Source: Methanomicrobiales archaeon (GTDB taxonomy: Archaea > Halobacteriota > Methanomicrobia > Methanomicrobiales > Methanoculleaceae). From it: 8,758 nucleotides of DNA. A program made the position numbers and the translations under genes. Positions 4,908 to 8,758 of this stretch are shown here, piece after piece. The stretch is taken from positions 1 to 8,758 of the forward strand of contig JAAYND010000195.1 of NCBI GenBank assembly GCA_012521035.1, read 5' to 3'. Within the stretch, counting starts at the first letter, position 1. Every line of letters starts with the position of its first letter. The notes beneath the pieces were generated by a model. That model saw only the letters and a list, made by a program, of their open reading frames with translations, made no database searches and was not told the origin of the DNA.

Positions 4908-5974
4908 TGTTTGATTCCTTAAAGAAAAAACTTCAGAATATACGGACGAAATTCACCTCGAATATCGAGGAGGCCGCTGAGGCGGCTCCACCGGAAGCGG
5001 AGGCTCCACCGGTCCTTCCAGAGGTTACAGATGATTCTGTGGCCGGGCAATCCTCCCCGCCCCTCCTTGAGGGGCGGGATGAACCCACGTTCATCAACAA
5101 GGTAAAGGTTCTTATCCGGGACCGCGAGCTCCTCCTCGAGGCGAAGGATATCGAGGAACCGCTCTTCGAACTTGAGATGATCCTCCTCGAGAGCGATGTC
5201 GCCCTCCCGGTCACCGACGAGATCATCGCCAGGATGCGGGACGATCTCGTGGGCCGGCACAAAAAGATCGGCTCATCGGTCGACAGACTGGTCGTATCCA
5301 CCCTCAGGTCAGCGCTCTGCGGTGTGCTCGGCGACGGCCTCGACCTCCCTGCCTATATCCGGGAGAGAGAGCGGCCGGTAAAGATCCTCTTCACGGGCGT
5401 TAACGGGACCGGGAAGACGACGACCGTCGCGAAAGTCGGCCATTACCTCCAGGAGAACGGTTTTTCGGTCGTGATCGGTGCCGGGGATACATTCCGTGCG
5501 GGGGCGATCGAGCAGATAGCGACCCACGCCGACCGTCTCGGGATCAAGGTGATCCAGCACCAGGCCGGCGCTGATCCCTCTGCGGTCCTCTTTGATACTG
5601 TCCAGTACGCAAAAGCCCACAACATCGACGTCGTCCTCGCCGATACCGCCGGCCGGTTCCACAACCGGGCAAACCTCATGAACCAGCTTGAGAAGATCCG
5701 GCGGGTCATGAAACCCGACCTCGTCGTCTACGTCGATGAGGCGGTGGCAGGGAACGATGCGGTCATCAGGGCGGATGAGTTCAACCGTGCGGTCGGCACT
5801 GACGCGGTCGTCCTGACGAAGGCGGATATGGACTCCAAGGGCGGTGCTGCCATATCGATCGCGCATACCGTCGGAAAGCCGATCCTCTTCCTCGGGATCG
5901 GGCAGGGGTACGATGACATCCTGCCGTTTGAGCCCCGCGCTGTGGTGGATGAGCTTCTGGGGGATGAGGTCTGA
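4907..5974 (+). CDS. ftsY: Signal recognition particle receptor FtsY
   Basis: FtsY is the membrane-associated GTPase that receives SRP-ribosome complexes and pairs with SRP54 in a reciprocal GTPase dimer. The order is: a basic amphipathic N-terminal helix (MFDSLKKKLQNIRTKF) likely to touch lipid; a Glu/Pro/Ala-rich linker (about 20-58); an N domain helical bundle (about 60-150); and the G domain with GVNGTGKTT (G1, 164-172), DTFRAGAIEQ (G2 region), DTAGR (G3, 246-250), TKAD (G4, 304-307) and a GIGQGYDDILPF closing motif. The length of 355 residues is normal for archaea. No membrane segment is present. The stop overlaps the srp54 start (TGATG), so receptor and SRP GTPase are made from one message. 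The linker contains an 18-base tandem repeat and a strong GC hairpin (reported separately). Confidence 0.97.
   Translation: MFDSLKKKLQNIRTKFTSNIEEAAEAAPPEAEAPPVLPEVTDDSVAGQSSPPLLEGRDEPTFINKVKVLIRDRELLLEAKDIEEPLFELEMILLESDVALPVTDEIIARMRDDLVGRHKKIGSSVDRLVVSTLRSALCGVLGDGLDLPAYIRERERPVKILFTGVNGTGKTTTVAKVGHYLQENGFSVVIGAGDTFRAGAIEQIATHADRLGIKVIQHQAGADPSAVLFDTVQYAKAHNIDVVLADTAGRFHNRANLMNQLEKIRRVMKPDLVVYVDEAVAGNDAVIRADEFNRAVGTDAVVLTKADMDSKGGAAISIAHTVGKPILFLGIGQGYDDILPFEPRAVVDELLGDEV
4984..5012 (+). repeat. Imperfect 18-base tandem repeat in the ftsY linker
   Basis: GGCTCCACCGG occurs at 4984-4994 and again at 5002-5012, in the same codon frame and 18 bases apart. Each copy encodes an Ala-Pro-Pro core in a Glu/Ala-rich stretch (residues 25-36). 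It looks like a small slippage duplication in a disordered linker. Confidence 0.6.
5056..5078 (+). repeat. Perfect 9-bp GC inverted repeat (hairpin) inside ftsY
   Basis: The arms CCCGCCCCT (5056-5064) and AGGGGCGGG (5070-5078) are exact reverse complements separated by CCTTG; closing the C-G of the loop extends the stem to 10 bp with a 3-base loop. No T-tract follows, so it is not a typical terminator. It lies in the linker between the N-terminal helix and the N domain (residues about 50-58). Confidence 0.75.
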
Positions 5975-7302
5975 TGCTCGATAATCTCGGTGCATCGCTC
6001 AAGGATGCGGTCAAGAAACTCGCCGGCAAGACGGTGATCGACCGGGCGGCGGTCGATGAGCTGGTGCGCGACCTTCAGCGTGCCCTCCTCTCCGCCGACG
6101 TCAACGTCAAACTCGTGATGCACCTCTCGCAGGCGATCAAGCAGCGTGCTCTCGACGAAGAACCCCCGAAAGGGATGGGCGCCCGGGAGCACGTCCTCCG
6201 GATCGTCTACCAGGAGCTCGTCAACCTGATGGGGACGCCGGGAGCGGTGACGCTCGGTCCCCAGACGATCCTTATGGCCGGGCTCCAGGGGAGCGGGAAG
6301 ACGACGACGACAGCGAAGCTCGCCCGCTTCTTCCAGCGAAAGGGGCTCCGGGTCGGCGTGATCTGCGCCGATACGTTCCGGCCGGGTGCGTACGACCAGC
6401 TAAAGACCCTCTGTGACCGGATCAGCGTCCCCTGCTTTGGCGACCCGAAGGAGTCAGACGCTCTCAAGATCGTCAGGGAGGGACTGCCCCGGTTCCGCAA
6501 GCTCTATGAAGTGATCATCATCGATACCCAGGGGCGGCACGCCCTTGAGGAGCACCTGATCGAGGAGATCATCAATATAAACGAGATATCGCACGCCGAT
6601 CACCGGTGGCTCGTGATCGACGCAGCCCTCGGGCAGCAGGCGAGCGAACAGGCCCGCCGGTTCCACGAGGCGATCGGGATCGACGGCGTCCTCGTCACCA
6701 AGATGGACGGCACCGCAAAGGGCGGAGGGGCCCTCTCGGCCGTTGCCGAGACGCGGAGCGGGATCGTCTTCATCGGGAGCGGCGAGACGATCGAGGATCT
6801 CGAGCGGTTCGATCCGGATGGATTCATATCGCGGTTGCTCGGGATGGGCGACTTGAAAGCGCTCGTCGAGCGGGCGGAAGAGGCGATATCGGTCGAGGAT
6901 GTCGATGTCAACGCCATGCTCAAGGGCAAGTTCACGCTCCGGGATATGTACAAACAGCTCGAGGCGGTGAACAAGATGGGGCCCCTGAAGCAGATTATGA
7001 GCATGCTCCCCCTCGGTAACATGCAGATCCCCGACGACGTCTACGATGTCACCAGCACCAAGATGGCGCGCTATAAGGTGATCATGGACTCGATGACGCC
7101 TTCAGAGCTCGATGACCCCGGGATCATCGGGAGCTCGCGGGTCCACCGCATCGCCCGGGGTGCCGGGGTGGCGCCCGAGGATGTCCGGGAGCTCATAAAG
7201 TACTACAAGACCATGCAGCGCGCCTTGAAAGGCATGCGTGGCATGGGCGGCGGCAAGTTCAACATGCAACGCATGATGAAGAAGTTTGGCAGGACACAGT
7301 GA
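5974..7302 (+). CDS. srp54: Signal recognition particle protein SRP54
   Basis: SRP54 binds signal sequences at the ribosome exit and, with 7S RNA and FtsY, delivers membrane and secreted proteins. The N domain spans about residues 1-90; the G domain has GLQGSGKTTT (G1, 103-112), DTFRPGAYDQLK, an unusual G3 of DTQGR (184-188) where DTAGR is usual, TKMD (G4, 242-245) and KGGGALSA. The methionine-rich M domain (about 300-442) has the signal-binding groove region (MGPLKQIMSMLPLGNMQ) and the RNA-binding helices SRVHRIARGAGVAPEDVREL (388-407), ending MRGMGGGKFNMQRMMKKFG. At 442 residues it is full length. Translation starts inside the ftsY stop (TGATG), with GAGGT three bases upstream. The 7S RNA gene is not in this window. 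Apart from G3, all key motifs look normal. Confidence 0.97.
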   Translation: MLDNLGASLKDAVKKLAGKTVIDRAAVDELVRDLQRALLSADVNVKLVMHLSQAIKQRALDEEPPKGMGAREHVLRIVYQELVNLMGTPGAVTLGPQTILMAGLQGSGKTTTTAKLARFFQRKGLRVGVICADTFRPGAYDQLKTLCDRISVPCFGDPKESDALKIVREGLPRFRKLYEVIIIDTQGRHALEEHLIEEIININEISHADHRWLVIDAALGQQASEQARRFHEAIGIDGVLVTKMDGTAKGGGALSAVAETRSGIVFIGSGETIEDLERFDPDGFISRLLGMGDLKALVERAEEAISVEDVDVNAMLKGKFTLRDMYKQLEAVNKMGPLKQIMSMLPLGNMQIPDDVYDVTSTKMARYKVIMDSMTPSELDDPGIIGSSRVHRIARGAGVAPEDVRELIKYYKTMQRALKGMRGMGGGKFNMQRMMKKFGRTQ

Positions 7303-7303
7303 G

Positions 7304-7885
7304 ATGAAACGGTTTGCCGTCGTGGGCCACCGTGCCACAACGAGCGGCACGTTCAGCCTCAACGATCTCCCGGGAAGCGCCGGAAGGATGGATATCCTCT
7401 GCCGGTGCATCAACTCCTCGTTCTTCCTCTCTCATGACCTCCGGCGCGACGTCGAGTGCTACCTGGTACTCTACGGCGAACCCAACCCACCGAAGACCAT
7501 CCTCTTCTCAGGAAGCGCTCTCCGCTACCTCTCGCCAGATGAGCGGAGCAGCGCCGCCCTGATCAAGAAGGCGCTCTCGATCCCCTGCGGGGACGAGTTC
7601 CGGGAGTCGACACCGGGGGTCTCCGTCCGTCGTGGCGGGCTTGATCGGCTCATATCCGAGATACCGTTTGCGGTCCTCGATGAGGCGGGCGAGGATATCA
7701 GGAGCGCACCGGTGCTGCCCGGTGCCTGCCTCCTCTCCGACCACCAGAACTTCACCGAAGAGGAAGAGGAGATGCTTGCAGGGCTTGAACGCTACTCGGT
7801 AGGGCCGCTCTCGCTCCATGCCGATCACACAATCACCGTCCTCTTGAACGAGATGGACCGGAGGGAATCTGGATGGATATCATAG
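7304..7885 (+). CDS. trmY: tRNA (pseudouridine54-N1)-methyltransferase TrmY
   Basis: TrmY is a SPOUT-class S-adenosylmethionine methyltransferase that converts pseudouridine-54 in the T-loop of archaeal tRNA to N1-methylpseudouridine. The 193-residue product starts MKRFAVVGHRATTSGTFSLNDLPG, a diagnostic N terminus. It has INSSFFLSHDLRRDVECYLVL (36-56), the loop ACLLSDHQNFTEEEEEML (141-158) and the C-terminal knot region VGPLSLHADHTITVLLNEMD (166-185), which forms the cofactor-binding trefoil knot in the family. The ATG at 7304 fits the family start; a TTG at 7286 in the same frame lies inside srp54 and is unlikely. It follows the srp54 stop by one base, and its own end overlaps pus10 by 13 bases. 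Residue 177 is Thr at a place where I recall Cys in other TrmY proteins. Confidence 0.94.
   Translation: MKRFAVVGHRATTSGTFSLNDLPGSAGRMDILCRCINSSFFLSHDLRRDVECYLVLYGEPNPPKTILFSGSALRYLSPDERSSAALIKKALSIPCGDEFRESTPGVSVRRGGLDRLISEIPFAVLDEAGEDIRSAPVLPGACLLSDHQNFTEEEEEMLAGLERYSVGPLSLHADHTITVLLNEMDRRESGWIS
7860..7865 (+). promoter_or_regulatory. Shine-Dalgarno site of pus10 inside trmY
   Basis: GGAGGG lies seven bases before the ATG at 7873, inside the last codons of trmY. It fixes the pus10 start within the trmY frame and shows that the 13-base gene overlap is real. Confidence 0.65.
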
Positions 7886-8758
7886 AAGAGGTAGAAGCAA
7901 TCCTTGGATACGGCGATACCTGCAACCACTGCCTCGGCCGGTTCTTCGGCAAACGGTCGTTTGGGCTGACGAACGATGAGCGGGGGAGGGCGCTACGGAT
8001 CGCACACGAGATCGCGACGAACAGGCCACATGAGGAACCTGCGCCTGAGTCCTGCTGGATCTGCGGCGGCGAGCTCTCCCGCGCGGATGTCTGGGCCAGG
8101 CGGGTCCTGGATGCTGTGCAGGGGATCGAGTTTGAGACGTTCCTTATCGGGACGCGGGTGCCGCCGCTGATGGCGGAGAGCGAGGAGATGGTCTGGAGCG
8201 ACCTCTCCCTCCGTGACCCCGAACCCCTGAAGGCGGAGATGAACCGCGAGGTGGGAAAAGCCGTCTCGAATATCTCCGGGAAGGTGGCGGATCTCCAGAG
8301 GCCCGACGTCGTGGCGATCCTCGATCTCGCGGACGGTTCCGTCGAGATACAGGTCAACCCCGTCTTCTTCGCCGGCCGCTACATGAAGTACGAGCGCGGG
8401 ATCCCGCAGACCCACTGGGACTGCCGGACCTGCCGGGGTGCCGGATGCGAGCAGTGCAACTTCACGGGGAAGCAGTACGCCGACTCGGTCGAGGAGCTGA
8501 TCGGCCGGCCGGTGATCGAGGCATTCGATGCCGGAAACGCCATCCTCCACGGGGCCGGCCGGGAGGACATCGATGCCCGGATGCTCGGGTCGGGCCGGCC
8601 CTTCGTCATGGAGGTCGAGGCACCGCGGAGACGGTCGGTGGATCTCGAGGCGCTTGAGGCGGAGATCAACCGGAGCGCTGAAGGAAGGGTTGCGGTCAGC
8701 CTGACCGGATGGGCGGACCGGAAGATGGTGCAAAGCCTTAAATCAGACAAAGCGCATA
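7873..8758 (+). CDS. pus10: tRNA pseudouridine synthase Pus10, 3' end missing
   Basis: Archaeal Pus10 makes pseudouridine at tRNA position 54 (and often 55). The frame stays open from the ATG at 7873 to the window edge, giving 295 codons; full family length is near 410-430, so the end is cut off. The N-terminal zinc module is visible as Cys17-X2-Cys20 (CNHCLGR) and Cys61-X2-Cys64 (CWICGG), followed by a THUMP-like domain. A second cysteine cluster, CRTC (184, 187) and CEQC (192, 195), precedes NFTGKQYADSVEELIG. The catalytic block is HGAGREDIDARMLGSGRPF, with the aspartate of GRED at residue 232 the likely catalytic base-flipping residue (Asp234 is the other candidate). The catalytic core continues beyond the window. 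An SD at 7860-7865 supports the start. The 13-base overlap with trmY joins two enzymes acting on the same nucleotide. Confidence 0.95.
   Translation, partial: MDIIEEVEAILGYGDTCNHCLGRFFGKRSFGLTNDERGRALRIAHEIATNRPHEEPAPESCWICGGELSRADVWARRVLDAVQGIEFETFLIGTRVPPLMAESEEMVWSDLSLRDPEPLKAEMNREVGKAVSNISGKVADLQRPDVVAILDLADGSVEIQVNPVFFAGRYMKYERGIPQTHWDCRTCRGAGCEQCNFTGKQYADSVEELIGRPVIEAFDAGNAILHGAGREDIDARMLGSGRPFVMEVEAPRRRSVDLEALEAEINRSAEGRVAVSLTGWADRKMVQSLKSDKAH

Noticed and set aside
5056..5078. The ftsY hairpin as a transcription terminator
   Set aside because: No T-rich stretch follows, the site is early in a coding sequence, and archaeal termination relies on T-tracts rather than GC stems.
5309..5995. 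Minus-strand open frame of 228 codons opposite ftsY
   Set aside because: It is a codon-bias shadow of ftsY; the + strand GTPase motifs explain the sequence fully.
6606..7019. Plus-strand Arg-rich frame of 137 codons inside srp54
   Set aside because: The composition is typical of a +1 shadow of a GC-rich gene, and SRP54 is continuous in its own frame with no frameshift.
7993..8733. Minus-strand open frame of 246 codons opposite pus10
   Set aside because: The + strand frame encodes unmistakable Pus10 motifs across the same bases; the antisense product has no recognisable domain and no SD or promoter.
1..8758. Mobile element, CRISPR array, defence or toxin-antitoxin system
   Set aside because: No transposase, integrase, spaced repeats, terminal repeats or compositional break were seen; all genes are housekeeping genes on one strand.

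Overview
The window is archaeal. It carries proteins found only in archaea and eukaryotes (S19e, L39e, L31e, the archaeal L18a-like LX, eIF6, PDCD5-like protein, RNase P component 4, archaeal prefoldin alpha, Pus10, TrmY), together with TATA boxes and Shine-Dalgarno (SD) sites of the GGAGGTGA type. The high GC content (about 60% by eye), the protein sequences and the gene order suggest a euryarchaeal methanogen of the Methanomicrobiales, perhaps close to Methanoculleus. That placement is from memory and unchecked; the archaeal assignment is secure.

Layout, all on the + strand. At the left, the 3' end of a CorC/HlyC-type CBS-domain protein (2-418) runs into purN (430-1062). A 57-base gap with a weak TATA-like element leads to the RNA genes rnp4 (RNase P Rpp21-type subunit) and a YhbY/CRM-domain RNA-binding protein, whose frames overlap. 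A strong TATA box that covers the yhbY stop codon opens the main block: rps19e, a PDCD5-family gene, an orphan PP-loop ATPase, rpl39e (50 codons), rpl31e, eif6, rpl18a/LX, prefoldin alpha, ftsY, srp54, trmY and pus10, which runs off the right edge. Nearly every junction after 2207 is an overlap or a gap of 20 bases or less, and I see no convincing terminator or promoter inside the block. It could therefore be read as one long messenger RNA, or a few overlapping ones.

The genes form one functional theme. Ribosomal proteins and eIF6 deal with large-subunit assembly and subunit joining. Prefoldin, SRP54 and FtsY handle the nascent chain (folding or membrane delivery). RNase P, YhbY, TrmY and Pus10 mature tRNA and rRNA; Pus10 and TrmY act in series on tRNA position 54. 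The PP-loop protein is the one member with no firm function and is the best candidate for an undescribed role.

I do not see a mobile element, CRISPR array, defence system, tRNA or rRNA gene, or any intergenic stretch over 300 bases. This is a core, vertically inherited region. The points worth checking are sequence-level: a DTQGR G3 motif in SRP54, a perfect GC hairpin inside ftsY, a roughly four-fold excess of GATC, and the orphan PP-loop gene.
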